DNA from: Streptomyces sp. ALI-76-A
GTDB taxonomy: Bacteria > Actinomycetota > Actinomycetes > Streptomycetales > Streptomycetaceae
Assembly (NCBI RefSeq): GCF_030287445.1
Contig: NZ_JASVWB010000002.1
Span: 4,030,001-4,094,000 of the forward strand
DNA length: 64,000 bases
Direction of reading: 5' to 3'
The position numbers and the translations under genes were made by a program. The notes beneath the pieces are model-generated. The model was not told where the DNA came from. It saw only the letters and a program-made list of their open reading frames with translations, and ran no database searches. Shown piece after piece: positions 1-8,825 of this stretch (its first letter is position 1; every line of letters starts with the position of its first letter).

Positions 1-172
1 GGAAGCGCCTCAGGTCGGCCGCGCTGTCGGCACCGGCACCGGGCCGCTCGCCCCACCCACGGTCGGTGTCGTCGGAGGACTGCTGGTCCAGCGGATCGTC
101 GAAGACCAGCGCGGGCTTCGGCTCACGCGGCTCGGGGCCGGGCTCGGAGGCGGGCTCGGGGGCGGTGGTCAT
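1..172 (-). CDS. Hypothetical protein, N-terminal part only
   Basis: An ATG on the minus strand at 172 opens a frame that runs off the left edge. The visible 57 residues are rich in Pro, Glu and Asp (begins MTTAPEPASEPGPEPREPKP) and look disordered. It is divergent from the peptidase gene to its right. No domain is visible in this fragment, so I assign no function. The G+C-rich third positions fit a real Streptomyces gene. Confidence 0.5.
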   Translation of the reverse strand, partial: MTTAPEPASEPGPEPREPKPALVFDDPLDQQSSDDTDRGWGERPGAGADSAADLRRF

Positions 173-335
173 GCGTCCAGGGTACGGGCCTGGGGCGGGC
201 CGCCCACGGGTGGGCGGGAGAGCGTGGCCGTTGTCGGTGGACGCGGAGACACCGGACGCGAAGACACCGGACGCGTTGGCGGGCGCGGGGCTCCAGAGGG
301 CGCCGGTGGTGCCGGTCGTGCCGGTGGGCCAAGGG

Positions 336-493
336 CTCCAGACAGTGCCCGTGACCGCGAGAACCCAACGCCTGCCGGTGGACACGGGACACCAGGGAGC
401 GCCTGCCGTGCCGGTGGACACCGGCCTCCAGACAGTGCCCGTGACCGCGAGAACCCAGCGCCTGCCGGTGGACACGGGACACCAGAGAGCGCC
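336..493. repeat. Two imperfect 68-bp direct repeats, 90-bp period
   Basis: Copies lie at 336-403 and 426-493, with two mismatches between them. The stretch 173-602 (430 bp) otherwise has no recognisable gene. The period of 90 bp is exactly 30 codons and the peptidase reading frame stays open through the repeats (from about 66), giving a 30-residue repeat containing VTARTQRLPVDTGHQ if translated. I think it is untranslated, because the peptidase domain starts cleanly at 603 and family members lack such an extension. Confidence 0.75.
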
Positions 494-602
494 GGCGGTG
501 CTCGCGAGAGCGTGCCGGGAGCCGCCGGACGCGGAAGATCCGCGCGTGCCCGTGGGGCGCGACGGCGTGGCAGGCGGCGGTGGCTGGACGAGACTGGGCG
601 CC

Positions 603-1631
603 ATGACAGTCGACGCGTTGACGGACGTCGCCGGAGTGCGGGTGGGACATGCCACGTGTACCGGCGAGGGGTGGCTCACCGGGACCACGGTGGTGCTCGC
701 GCCGGAGGGCGGGGCCGTCGCCGCCGTGGACGTGCGCGGCGGCGGGCCCGGTACCAAGGAGACCGATGCCCTCGATCCGCGCAATCTCGTGCGGAAGGTC
801 GACGCGATCGTCCTGACCGGCGGCAGCGCGTACGGGCTCGACGCGGCGTCCGGGGTGATGGCCTGGCTGGAGGAGCGGGGGCGGGGGGTGCGGGTCGGCC
901 CGGACCCGGCGCACGTCGTGCCGGTGGTGCCCGCGGCCTGCGTCTTCGATCTGGGGCGCGGCGGTGACTTCCGGGCCAGACCGGGCGCGGCCACGGGGCG
1001 CGCCGCGGTGGAGGCGGCCGCGGCGAGCGAGGTCGGCGCGCCGGTGCGGCAGGGGTGCGTGGGCGCGGGCACGGGAGCCGCGGTCGGGCCGCTCAAGGGC
1101 GGTGTCGGCACCGCGAGTACCGTCCTCGGTTCGGGAATCACGGTGGCCGCGCTGGTGGTGGCCAACGCCGCGGGTTCGGTGACGGATCCGGAAACGGGTG
1201 TGCTGTACGGGGAGTTCTTCCAGGGGCGGGTGGAGTACCCGCGGGCGGGCGTCCACGAGGACGCGCTCCGGCGCCTGGCCGAGGTCGCGGCGACGAACGC
1301 GCCTCCCCCGCTCAACACCACACTCGCGGTGGTCGCCACCGACGCGGACCTGTCGAAGGCACAGGCCCAGAAGCTGGCCGGCACGGCGCACGACGGCATC
1401 GCGCGGGCGGTGCGCCCGGTGCATCTGCTGCACGACGGCGACACGGTGTTCGCGCTGGCGACCGGCGCACGTCCGCTCGGCGCCGACGACCCCCTCGCGC
1501 TCAACGAGATCCTCGCGGCGGGCGCGGACACCGTGACCCGCGCGATCGTCAACGCCGTGCGCGCCGCCGAGCCGTCCGCCGGTCCGGGCGGGGTGTGGCC
1601 GTCGTACGGGGAGTTGTACGGGACCCGGTGA
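603..1631 (+). CDS. P1 family peptidase (DmpA/S58 type aminopeptidase/amidase)
   Basis: The 342-residue product belongs to the self-processing P1/DmpA family of N-terminal-nucleophile hydrolases, which remove N-terminal residues from peptides or act on D-amino-acid esters. The start ATG at 603 is chosen because the family's conserved opening (LTDVAGVRVGHAT) begins right after it; the frame is open further upstream but there holds only a repeat. Visible family motifs are VLTGGSAYGLDAASG near residue 75 and LKGGVGTAS near 165-172. By analogy autocleavage would be between Gly169 and Thr170, freeing the nucleophile; that assignment is inference. No signal peptide is seen, so it is probably cytoplasmic. 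The ribosome site is weak. It stands alone, about 170 bp before the L,D-transpeptidase gene. Confidence 0.85.
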   Translation: MTVDALTDVAGVRVGHATCTGEGWLTGTTVVLAPEGGAVAAVDVRGGGPGTKETDALDPRNLVRKVDAIVLTGGSAYGLDAASGVMAWLEERGRGVRVGPDPAHVVPVVPAACVFDLGRGGDFRARPGAATGRAAVEAAAASEVGAPVRQGCVGAGTGAAVGPLKGGVGTASTVLGSGITVAALVVANAAGSVTDPETGVLYGEFFQGRVEYPRAGVHEDALRRLAEVAATNAPPPLNTTLAVVATDADLSKAQAQKLAGTAHDGIARAVRPVHLLHDGDTVFALATGARPLGADDPLALNEILAAGADTVTRAIVNAVRAAEPSAGPGGVWPSYGELYGTR

Positions 1632-1799
1632 GGGGGCGCCGGCCGGCGGACTGACCGAGCGATTGTCCCGTTTCTGTCACGTGATGGCCTTCACTGCGGG
1701 CTGTGGGAACCCGGTCCGTCCACGATCCCCTCTTCCTGTGCGGACCTTTCCTCACGGACCGGAGCGGATCACCCACACCACAAGGACCTGGAGCAGCTC

Positions 1800-3017
1800 G
1801 TGACAACGCCGGACACAGTGAAGCGGCGCGCATGGGGGGCCGGTGCCGTCCTGATGGTCGGTGCCCTGACCCTGACGGCCTGCGGCGGGAGCGGCGACGC
1901 CGAGAAGGACGGCAAGGGCGGCACGGACTCCCCGAGGACGTCCGCCGCGAGGATCCTCATCTCGGCGGAGAACGGTTCGACCGGTGCGTCGATCAACTCG
2001 ACCGGCGTGAAGGTCACGGACGGCCGGCTGACCGACGTGAGGATGACGGTCGCGGGGACGGGGGAGGCCGTACCGGGGGCGATATCCGCCGACGGCGGCG
2101 CCTGGAAGCCGAAGGAACAGCTGGAGCGCGGGACGAAGTACGAGGTGTCGGTGACCGCGAAGGACGCGGACGGCAGGACCGCCGCCGCGGACTCGGTCTT
2201 CACCACCGTCAGCCCGGCGAACAGCTTCATCGGGACGTACACGCCGGACGAGGGCACCACGGTCGGGGTGGGGATGCCGGTGTCCTTCAGCTTCGACAAG
2301 GCCATCAGCGCCAAGAAGGCCGTGCAGTCGCGCATCACGGTGACGTCGAGCAGCGGGCAGAAGGTGGTCGGGCACTGGTTCGGCGCGCAGCGGCTCGACT
2401 TCCGGCCCGAGGACTACTGGAAGACCGGCTCGAAGGTCACGATGAAGATCGACCTGGACGGGGTCGAGGGCGCGAACGGCGTCCGCGGGGTGCAGAAGAA
2501 GACGGTCACCTTCACGGTCGGGCGCTCGCAGGTGTCCACGGTCGACGTGAAGACGCAGTCCATGACGGTCGTGCGGGACGGCAGGACCCTCAAGAAGGTG
2601 CCGATCTCGGCGGGCAACGCGAAGTACCCGACGTACAACGGGCAGATGGTGATCTCGGAGAAGTTCGTGCGGACGCGCATGAACAGCCAGACCGTGAACC
2701 TGGGCGGGGAGTACGACATCCCGGACGTGCCGCACGCCATGCGGCTGACCACCTCGGGGACCTTCCTCCACGGCAACTACTGGTACAGCAGGAGCAACCC
2801 GCCGTTCGGCCGCGAGGGCACCAGCCACGGCTGCGTCGGTCTCGCGGACGTGAAGGGCGGGAAGGGCGACACGTCCGCCAAGTGGTTCTACGACAGCTCA
2901 CTCATCGGGGACGTGGTGATCGTCAAGAACTCCCCGGACAAGACGGTGGCCCCGGACAACGGGCTCAACGGATGGAACATGTCATGGAGCGAGTGGGCCG
3001 CGGGGAGCGCCGACTGA
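1800..3017 (+). CDS. L,D-transpeptidase lipoprotein (YkuD family)
   Basis: This 405-residue exported lipoprotein should make 3-3 cross-links in peptidoglycan, or attach proteins to it, on the outer face of the membrane. The start is GTG at 1800 with GGAG at 1790-1793. A twin-basic signal peptide ends in a lipobox LTAC with the lipidated Cys at residue 28. Residues about 50-230 form two Ig-like regions of the kind that precede actinobacterial transpeptidase domains, and the YkuD domain follows. Its catalytic motif is intact: HGNYWY then SHGCVGL, with nucleophile Cys345. It is monocistronic. It contrasts with the degenerate YkuD-like protein at 54904-55467 in this window. Confidence 0.92.
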   Translation: MTTPDTVKRRAWGAGAVLMVGALTLTACGGSGDAEKDGKGGTDSPRTSAARILISAENGSTGASINSTGVKVTDGRLTDVRMTVAGTGEAVPGAISADGGAWKPKEQLERGTKYEVSVTAKDADGRTAAADSVFTTVSPANSFIGTYTPDEGTTVGVGMPVSFSFDKAISAKKAVQSRITVTSSSGQKVVGHWFGAQRLDFRPEDYWKTGSKVTMKIDLDGVEGANGVRGVQKKTVTFTVGRSQVSTVDVKTQSMTVVRDGRTLKKVPISAGNAKYPTYNGQMVISEKFVRTRMNSQTVNLGGEYDIPDVPHAMRLTTSGTFLHGNYWYSRSNPPFGREGTSHGCVGLADVKGGKGDTSAKWFYDSSLIGDVVIVKNSPDKTVAPDNGLNGWNMSWSEWAAGSAD

Positions 3018-3349
3018 CCTCGATTCCGGGCCGCCATGGCCCAGCCGGGCCGTCTCGAACCATCGTGAACCACCCCGGACCTCCTCGTACCGTCCCGGAT
3101 ATCCGGACCGCCCCGGGGCCACGCCGGGCCGTCACGGACGGCCGCGGGCCCGCCCCCGGACCGACCGCGGCCCCGGCGTAAGAGCCCTTTGACCGGCGGT
3201 TTTTGACGAATCATCGGGCCGCGTGGGAACTTTCCTCGCGGTCCGCGCGTTTTCCGGGCGTACGTTTTCTCGGTTCCCGGACATGATGTCCGACCGAGGG
3301 GCTACGGTATGCACCCACAAGGTGACATGCAGCAACGCCGGGAGAAGCC
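3018..3349. other. 332-bp intergenic stretch, no gene seen
   Basis: A 12-bp perfect palindrome (CCGGATATCCGG) lies at 3095-3106 and the left half is Pro-codon-like low-complexity sequence. A short frame at 3309-3353 (ATG, 14 codons) ends in a TGA that overlaps the TTG start of the next gene; it could be a leader peptide but I see no independent support. Confidence 0.4.
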
Positions 3350-4096
3350 TTGAGCGTTCCGTACGAGACGGCAGCGTACGAACCACCCGAGTCGCCCGAG
3401 TCTCCGGAGGAGCACCTCGCGCGACTCCTCGGCCGTGCCCTGAACTCCTTCGAGCTGCCCGACGAGACGGTACGGCAACTGGACTGCGCGCTGGCGTACG
3501 ACAGTTCGCTGCACTCCGCGCACCACAGCGCGGGGCTGCACCGTGAGACGTACCGGCACACCTGGCTGCTCGTCGACGGCTCGGCGCTCACCCTGTGGGA
3601 ACTCGTCCACAACACCGCTCCGGGCAGAGCCCCGCAGCACGAGGTGTACGTCGACGAGGAGGAACTGCGGACCGCCACCGCGCGGCTGCCGCTGCCGCCG
3701 GACGCACCGGACTTCGAGCTGCCGGTGACGGTGCAGCTGTCCCCGGTCCACGTGCCCCGGCACGCGTACGTGCCGGACGACTCGGCGGATCACGCGCGCC
3801 GGCTGCTGCGCCGGGCGGAGAACCCGGACCGGCCGGGCGCGGAGACGGCGGCGCTGCTGGCCACGGCGTTCGCCCACCAGATCACCCAGGCCTTCGGCCG
3901 TCCGTGCCGCGCCGGCCGGGCGAGGCTGTGCTTCTCGCTCTACGAGCACGCCTTCCTGCTGCGCGACGGCGAGGAGATCTCCCTCTGGGAGGTCGAGCAC
4001 ACGGCGACGCCGGACGGGCGGCACATGTGCGAGGTGTACCTGAGCGAGGACGCGGCCAGGGACGCGATGGAGCGGCGGGCGTCGCGGGTCGCGTGA
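3350..4096 (+). CDS. DUF6227-type Streptomyces protein with internal duplication
   Basis: The 248-residue protein is conserved in streptomycetes and has no known function. It starts at TTG 3350 with GGAG at 3341-3344, five bases upstream. Two halves resemble each other: residues 70-111 (HTWLLVDGSALTLWELVHN ... HEVYVDEEEL) and residues 201-240 (HAFLLRDGEEISLWEVEHT ... CEVYLSEDAA), so it arose by duplication of a roughly 100-residue unit. There is no signal peptide or membrane segment. The last codons are part of a 33-bp tandem repeat that continues past the stop. The product name rests on my recall of the family. Confidence 0.8.
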   Translation: MSVPYETAAYEPPESPESPEEHLARLLGRALNSFELPDETVRQLDCALAYDSSLHSAHHSAGLHRETYRHTWLLVDGSALTLWELVHNTAPGRAPQHEVYVDEEELRTATARLPLPPDAPDFELPVTVQLSPVHVPRHAYVPDDSADHARRLLRRAENPDRPGAETAALLATAFAHQITQAFGRPCRAGRARLCFSLYEHAFLLRDGEEISLWEVEHTATPDGRHMCEVYLSEDAARDAMERRASRVA

Positions 4097-4156
4097 GCGG
4101 CGCCGCGGCGGGCGTCGCGGGTCGCGTGAGCGGCGCCGCGGCGGGCGTCGCGGGTC
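4080..4156. repeat. 33-bp tandem repeat, 2.3 copies, spanning a stop codon
   Basis: Units are 4080-4112, 4113-4145 and a partial at 4146-4156. The first unit contains the final codons and TGA of the DUF6227 gene, so the array looks like a slippage duplication of the gene's 3' end including its stop. Confidence 0.9.
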
Positions 4157-4226
4157 TCCTGGAGGCGTGCGGCGCGGGCTGGCTGGTGAGCGCGGCGTGC
4201 GGCCCGCCCGCGCGGGGTGAGGCGGG

Positions 4227-4478
4227 TCAGCGGTCGGCGCTGAGGCGTCGTATCAGTCCGGCGAACGCGTCCTCCTCCGCCGGAGTCAGTTCGACGGACT
4301 CTCGCTGGGGGCCGCGCTGCCGCTGGCGGGGCAGCGCGGGCAGGGTCTGCGCCCGCCTCAGGGCGGCCTCGCCGCGACCGCGGTGCAGCATGAAGGCGAG
4401 ACCGATCCCCCAGGCGATGGTCACCAGGACGAGGAGGGTCATACCCAGCAAGTGGGAGACCGAGACGTGCTCAAGCAT
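4227..4478 (-). CDS. Small single-span membrane protein
   Basis: An 83-residue protein with one hydrophobic segment (residues about 8-29, containing LLGMTLLVLVTIAWGIGLAF) followed by a basic, then acidic, cytoplasmic tail. I take ATG 4478 as start, because the longer frame to 4565 would read back through a strong hairpin at 4495-4524. It lies downstream of fruA on the same strand but beyond two terminator-like hairpins, so it is probably expressed separately. The function is unknown. Confidence 0.65.
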   Translation of the reverse strand: MLEHVSVSHLLGMTLLVLVTIAWGIGLAFMLHRGRGEAALRRAQTLPALPRQRQRGPQRESVELTPAEEDAFAGLIRRLSADR

Positions 4479-4494
4479 GCGGTCCAGTAGACAC

Positions 4495-4524
4495 CACGGT
4501 CCGGGACTTCTGCCCCGGACCGTG
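4495..4524 (-). terminator. Hairpin before the small membrane gene
   Basis: A perfect 11-bp stem (4495-4505 with 4514-4524) and 8-base loop sits 17 bp upstream of the start at 4478. It may be a second terminator for fruA or a leader hairpin of the small gene. Confidence 0.65.
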
Positions 4525-4565
4525 ATGTATCTCGCAGATGCAGTGAACGACTCACAGCAGCCCAA

Positions 4566-4590
4566 AGGGGCAGGAACGCGTCCTGCCCCT
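4566..4590 (-). terminator. Terminator of the fruR-fruK-fruA operon
   Basis: A perfect 10-bp stem (AGGGGCAGGA with TCCTGCCCCT) and 5-base loop begins 45 bp after the fruA stop. Confidence 0.85.
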
Positions 4591-4634
4591 CAGGCTGTTC
4601 GAACCATGCCGGGCTGCTGAGCCACGACGGGCCC

Positions 4635-6704
4635 TCAGGCGGCGACGGGCTGCTTCCGTTCCGTCGAGGCCGCCGCCGGCCCCTCCGCCGGGTCGGCGGT
4701 CACCGCCCCGGGCGCCGGCTTGCGCATGCTCTTCAGGACGACGACCAGCGCCGTCGTGACGCACACGCCCGCCGCGATGGCGACCAGGTACAGGAACGGG
4801 CTGCCGATCAGCGGGACCACGAAGATGCCGCCGTGCGGGGCGCGCAGCGTGGCACCGAAGGCCATCGACAGGGCGCCGGTGACCGCGCCGCCCGCCATCG
4901 AGGCCGGGATGACGCGCAGCGGGTCCGCCGCGGCGAACGGGATGGCGCCCTCGGAGATGAAGGAGGCGCCCAGGACCCAGGCGGCCTTGCCGTTCTCGCG
5001 CTCGGTCGGCGTGAAGAGCTTCTTGCGGAGGGTGGTCGCGAGCGCCATGGCCAGCGGCGGGACCATGCCCGCGGCCATCACGGCGGCCATGACCTTCATC
5101 GCCGAGTCGCTGGGGTCCTGGACGGCGATGCCGGCGGTGGCGAAGGCGTAGGCGACCTTGTTGACCGGTCCGCCGAGGTCGAAGCACATCATCAGGCCGA
5201 GCAGGACACCCAGCAGGATGGCGTTGGTCCCGGAGAGGCCGGAGAGCCAGTCCGTCATGCCCTTCTGGGCCTCGGCGATCGGCTTGCCGATCACGACGAA
5301 CATCAGGAAGCCGACGATCAGCGAGGAGATCAGCGGGATCACGACCACCGGCATGATGCCGCGCAGTACCGGCGGGATCTTGACGCGCTGGATCGCGAGG
5401 ACCACCGCACCCGCCAGCAGACCGGCGACCAGGCCGCCGAGGAAGCCCGCGGCGATCTGCGAGGAGATCATTCCGCCGACGAACCCGGGGACGAGACCGG
5501 GGCGGTCCGCCATCCCGTACGCGATGTATCCGGCGAGGACCGGGATGAGGAAGCCGAAGGCGACCCCGCCGATCTGGAACAGCAGCGCGCCCCAGCTGTC
5601 GACCTGGGTCCAGGAGAAGTGCTCCATGACCGAGGGCGCCTTGTTGATCTCCCAGCCGCCGATCGCGAAGCCCAGGGCGAGCAGCAGACCGCCCGCGGCG
5701 ACGAACGGCACCATGTAACTCACGCCGGTCATCAGCCACTTGCGGAGCTTGGTGCCGTAGTTGTCGCCGGACTCACCGGCCCGCTCGACCGGCGTACCGC
5801 CCTTGGCGCCTACGGTGACCTCGCCGCGCTCGGCCCGGCCGCGCACGTCGGCGATCAGTTCGGCGGGCTTGTTGATGCCGGCCTTCACGCCGACGTCGAC
5901 GGTCGGCTTCCCGGCGAAGCGGTCCTTCTCCCGTACGGGCACGTCGTGGGCGAAGATCACTCCGTCCGCCGCCGCGATCACCGCCGGGTCGAGCCGGGTG
6001 AACCCGGCCGAGCCCTGTGTCTCGACGACGAGTTCGACGCCCGCCTCGCGGCCCGCGTTCTCCAGCGACTCGGCCGCCATGTAGGTGTGGGCGATACCGG
6101 TGGGGCAGGAGGTGACGGCGACGATACGGAAGGGACGCCCGTCGGAAGCCGCGGCGGACCCGGCGTCCCCGCCCTCGTCGGTGGTACCCGTGGCGGCTCC
6201 GGCGGAGGCCGCCGCCGGTGCCGCCACGGAGTCTTCGGAGGCGCCCGCGCCGGCCGCCGCGGGCTCGTCCCCGCGGATCAGCGCGGCCGCGGTGGCCGCG
6301 TCGCCCGCCGACCGCAGCGCGTCGGTGAACTCGGCGTTCATCAGCTGGCGGGCCAGTGAGGACAGGATCGTCAGGTGGGCGTCGTCCGCGCCGGCCGGCG
6401 CGGCGATCAGGAAGACCAGGTCGGCGGGTCCGTCCGGCGCGCCGAAGTCGATCCCGGCGGCGCTGCGCCCGAAGGCCAGCGTCGGCTCGGTGACGTGCGC
6501 GCTGCGGCAGTGCGGGATGCCGATGCCGCCGTCGAGGCCGGTCGGCATCTGGGCCTCGCGGGCCGCCACGTCGGCGAGGAAGCCCTCCAGGTCGGTCACC
6601 CGGCCCAGGGCCACCATGCGCTCGGCGAGGGCACGCGCCGCCGCTTCCTTGGTCTCGGCGGACAGGTCGAGATCGACCAGATCCGCGGTGATCATCTCGC
6701 TCAT
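4635..6704 (-). CDS. fruA: Fructose PTS permease, fused EIIA-EIIB-EIIC
   Basis: This 689-residue membrane protein takes up fructose and phosphorylates it to fructose 1-phosphate with phosphate passed from PEP through HPr. Domain order is EIIA (1-150, phospho-His65 in GIGIPHCRSAH), an Ala/Gly linker, EIIB (190-290, phospho-Cys200 in AVTSCPTGIAHTYM) and EIIC (about 325-660, many membrane segments). The start at 6704 has AAGGAG upstream. It is the last gene of the operon, 259 bp after fruK; the gap holds a 9-bp tandem repeat. The length and domain order match actinobacterial FruA. Confidence 0.96.
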   Translation of the reverse strand: MSEMITADLVDLDLSAETKEAAARALAERMVALGRVTDLEGFLADVAAREAQMPTGLDGGIGIPHCRSAHVTEPTLAFGRSAAGIDFGAPDGPADLVFLIAAPAGADDAHLTILSSLARQLMNAEFTDALRSAGDAATAAALIRGDEPAAAGAGASEDSVAAPAAASAGAATGTTDEGGDAGSAAASDGRPFRIVAVTSCPTGIAHTYMAAESLENAGREAGVELVVETQGSAGFTRLDPAVIAAADGVIFAHDVPVREKDRFAGKPTVDVGVKAGINKPAELIADVRGRAERGEVTVGAKGGTPVERAGESGDNYGTKLRKWLMTGVSYMVPFVAAGGLLLALGFAIGGWEINKAPSVMEHFSWTQVDSWGALLFQIGGVAFGFLIPVLAGYIAYGMADRPGLVPGFVGGMISSQIAAGFLGGLVAGLLAGAVVLAIQRVKIPPVLRGIMPVVVIPLISSLIVGFLMFVVIGKPIAEAQKGMTDWLSGLSGTNAILLGVLLGLMMCFDLGGPVNKVAYAFATAGIAVQDPSDSAMKVMAAVMAAGMVPPLAMALATTLRKKLFTPTERENGKAAWVLGASFISEGAIPFAAADPLRVIPASMAGGAVTGALSMAFGATLRAPHGGIFVVPLIGSPFLYLVAIAAGVCVTTALVVVLKSMRKPAPGAVTADPAEGPAAASTERKQPVAA

Positions 6705-6831
6705 CGCGGGCTCCTTCGCACGCGTATCGCCCGGGGACTGGGGTGGGCGGGGGTGGGGACAGGGATGCTGTGGGGGGCGGTGGGGCTCAACGGCGAGAGG
6801 GGGCCGGGGACGGCCCGCCTCCCGAAGGTGG

Positions 6832-6867
6832 CCGGGCGGTCCGGGCGGTCCGGGCGGTCCGGGCGGT
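6832..6867. repeat. 9-bp tandem repeat, four copies
   Basis: Four perfect copies of CCGGGCGGT lie in the fruK-fruA gap (6705-6963), in the untranslated region of the operon transcript. Confidence 0.9.
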
Positions 6868-6963
6868 CCGAACTCTGGTGTGCCGCGGCGAGTAACGGGG
6901 ATGACCGCCGCTCCGGGGCCGGCCGGGCAGCCGCAGCCGTCGTGGCGGTGGCGGTGGGGACGT

Positions 6964-7911
6964 TCATGACACCGGCTCCTTCAGTACGCGATCCACCGGG
7001 ACCTCGGCCGTGACGGTCACCGCCGCCGGATCCAGGTCACCCGGCGTGGGCATCACGCTGCCGGGCAGCTGTACGGCCGCCGCGCCGTGCGCGACCGCCG
7101 AGGCGAGGGCTCCCGGCCCGCTGCCGCCGGCGATCAGGAACCCGGCGAGGGAGGAGTCGCCGGCACCCACGTTGCTGCGCACGGCGACCACGCGGGCGCC
7201 GGCGAACCAGGTGCCCGCGTCGTCGACGAGCAGCTGCCCGTCGGCGCCCAGGCTCGCGAGCACGGCGCGCGCGCCCAGCGCGCGCAGCTCCTCGGCCGCC
7301 TTCACCGCGTCGCCCACCGTGGTCAGCGGGCGCCCGACGGCCTCCGCGAGTTCCTCGGCGTTCGGCTTCACCACGTCGGGCCGCTCGCGCAGCGCGGCGA
7401 GCAGCGCGGGCCCCAAGGTGTCCAGGGCGATGCGTGCGCCGACGGCGTGCGCCCGCGCGACCAGCTCGGCGTACCACTCCGGCGCGAGGCCGCGCGGCAG
7501 GCTGCCGCAGCAGGCGATCCAGTCCGCGTCGCGGGACTGCGTGCGCACCGTCTCCAGGAGCAGTTCCTGCTCCGCCGCCGACAGTTCCGGTCCCGGTGCG
7601 TTGATCTTGGTGAGGACGCCGTCGGACTCCGCGAGCGCGATGTTCGAGCGGGTGGCCCCGGCGACCGGGACCGGCGCCACCTCGATGCCCTGCGCGTCCA
7701 GCAGGTCGGCCACGAGTGCGCCCGGCGCACCCCCCAGGGGCAGCACCGCGACCGTGCGCTGCCCGGCGGCCGAGACGGCGCGCGAGACGTTCACGCCCTT
7801 GCCGCCGGGGTCCATGCGCTCGCCGGTGGCGCGGATGACCTCACCGCGCTCCAGCGAGGGGACCTCGTAGGTGCGGTCCAGGGACGGGTTCGGGGTGACG
7901 GTGAGGATCAT
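6964..7911 (-). CDS. fruK: 1-phosphofructokinase
   Basis: The 315-residue PfkB-family kinase converts fructose 1-phosphate to fructose 1,6-bisphosphate in the cytoplasm, the step after FruA. The opening NPSLDRTYEV, the glycine motif MDPGGKGVNVSRAV (about 30-45) and the C-terminal NVGAGDSSLAGFL with the catalytic Asp are all present. Its ATG at 7911 overlaps the fruR stop by four bases (ATGA), so the two are translationally coupled. Tagatose-6-phosphate kinase is the usual alternative name for this family; the fruA neighbour settles it. Confidence 0.95.
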   Translation of the reverse strand: MILTVTPNPSLDRTYEVPSLERGEVIRATGERMDPGGKGVNVSRAVSAAGQRTVAVLPLGGAPGALVADLLDAQGIEVAPVPVAGATRSNIALAESDGVLTKINAPGPELSAAEQELLLETVRTQSRDADWIACCGSLPRGLAPEWYAELVARAHAVGARIALDTLGPALLAALRERPDVVKPNAEELAEAVGRPLTTVGDAVKAAEELRALGARAVLASLGADGQLLVDDAGTWFAGARVVAVRSNVGAGDSSLAGFLIAGGSGPGALASAVAHGAAAVQLPGSVMPTPGDLDPAAVTVTAEVPVDRVLKEPVS

Positions 7912-8669
7912 GCGCGCACTACTTCCGTGCCGCCGCGCTCGATCGCGGTGGCGTCTTCGGGGCTCAGCCCGCTGTCGGTGATCAGCAGGTCCACGTCGCT
8001 CAGGGCGCCGAAGCGGGCGAAGTGCTCCTGGCCGTGCTTGGCGGAGTCGGCGAGCAGCACCACGCGGCGGGCCGCGGCCATCGCCGCCCGCTTGACCGCG
8101 GCCTCGGCGAGGTCGGGGGTGGTCAGACCGTGTTCGGCGGAGAAGCCGTTGGCCGCCACGAAGAGGACGTCGGCCCGGATCTCGCCGTACGCCCGCAGCG
8201 CCCAGGCGTCCACGGCGGCGCGCGTACGGTGCCGTACGCGCCCTCCGACGAGGTGGAGCTGGATGCCGGGGTGGTCCGCGAGGCGGGCCGCGATCGGCAG
8301 GGAGTGCGTGACGACGGTGAGCGAGGCCTCCAGCGGGATGGCGGCGGCCACCCGGGCGACCGTCGTCCCCGCGTCGAGGACCATCGTGCCCTCGGTGGGC
8401 AGTTCGGCGAGGGCCGCCTTGGCGATGTGGTCCTTCTCGTCGGCGGCCGTCGTCTCGCGCTCGGCGAGGTCCGGCTCGAAGTCCAGGCGGCCGGCCGGGA
8501 TGGCCCCGCCGTGCACCCGGCGCAGGAGGCCGGCGCGGTCGAGCGCCTTCAGGTCCCGGCGGATCGTCTCGGCGGTGACCTGGAACTCCTCGGCCAGCGA
8601 CACCACGTCCACCCGGCCGCCGTCCCGGGCGAGCCGGAGGATCTCCTGCTGCCGCTCCGGTGCGTACAT
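7908..8669 (-). CDS. fruR: DeoR-family repressor of the fructose operon
   Basis: A 253-residue regulator. Residues 3-55 form a DeoR helix-turn-helix (RQQEILRLARDGG ... VTAETIRRDLKALDRAGLL), followed by a sugar-phosphate-binding DeoRC domain, expected to sense fructose 1-phosphate. GGAGG precedes the ATG at 8669. It is first in the operon, and paired inverted sequences around its promoter suggest autoregulation. The start is secure because MYAPERQQEIL is typical for the family. Confidence 0.93.
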   Translation of the reverse strand: MYAPERQQEILRLARDGGRVDVVSLAEEFQVTAETIRRDLKALDRAGLLRRVHGGAIPAGRLDFEPDLAERETTAADEKDHIAKAALAELPTEGTMVLDAGTTVARVAAAIPLEASLTVVTHSLPIAARLADHPGIQLHLVGGRVRHRTRAAVDAWALRAYGEIRADVLFVAANGFSAEHGLTTPDLAEAAVKRAAMAAARRVVLLADSAKHGQEHFARFGALSDVDLLITDSGLSPEDATAIERGGTEVVRA

Positions 8670-8692
8670 GTCCGTTCGCCTCCGACCTATGC

Positions 8693-8753
8693 CCGAACCT
8701 GTGGTTTCGTCACGGAGGCTACGCTCGGATTTCCGGAAAGTAAACAGGTTCGG
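8693..8753 (-). promoter_or_regulatory. fruR operon promoter with two operator arms
   Basis: On the minus strand a -35 TTTACT (8739-8744) and a -10 TAGCCT (8716-8721) are 17 bp apart. CCGAACCTGT at 8693-8702 and its inverse ACAGGTTCGG at 8744-8753 bracket them, the arrangement expected for a FruR dimer pair closing a loop over the promoter. The operator role is inferred. Confidence 0.7.
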
Positions 8754-8825
8754 ACGTCATTCGGGCATGAACGGACTTCCGGCTGGCTGGCGGCGAGGAT
8801 CCGGTGCGCGGACGCGGCGAGGGCC

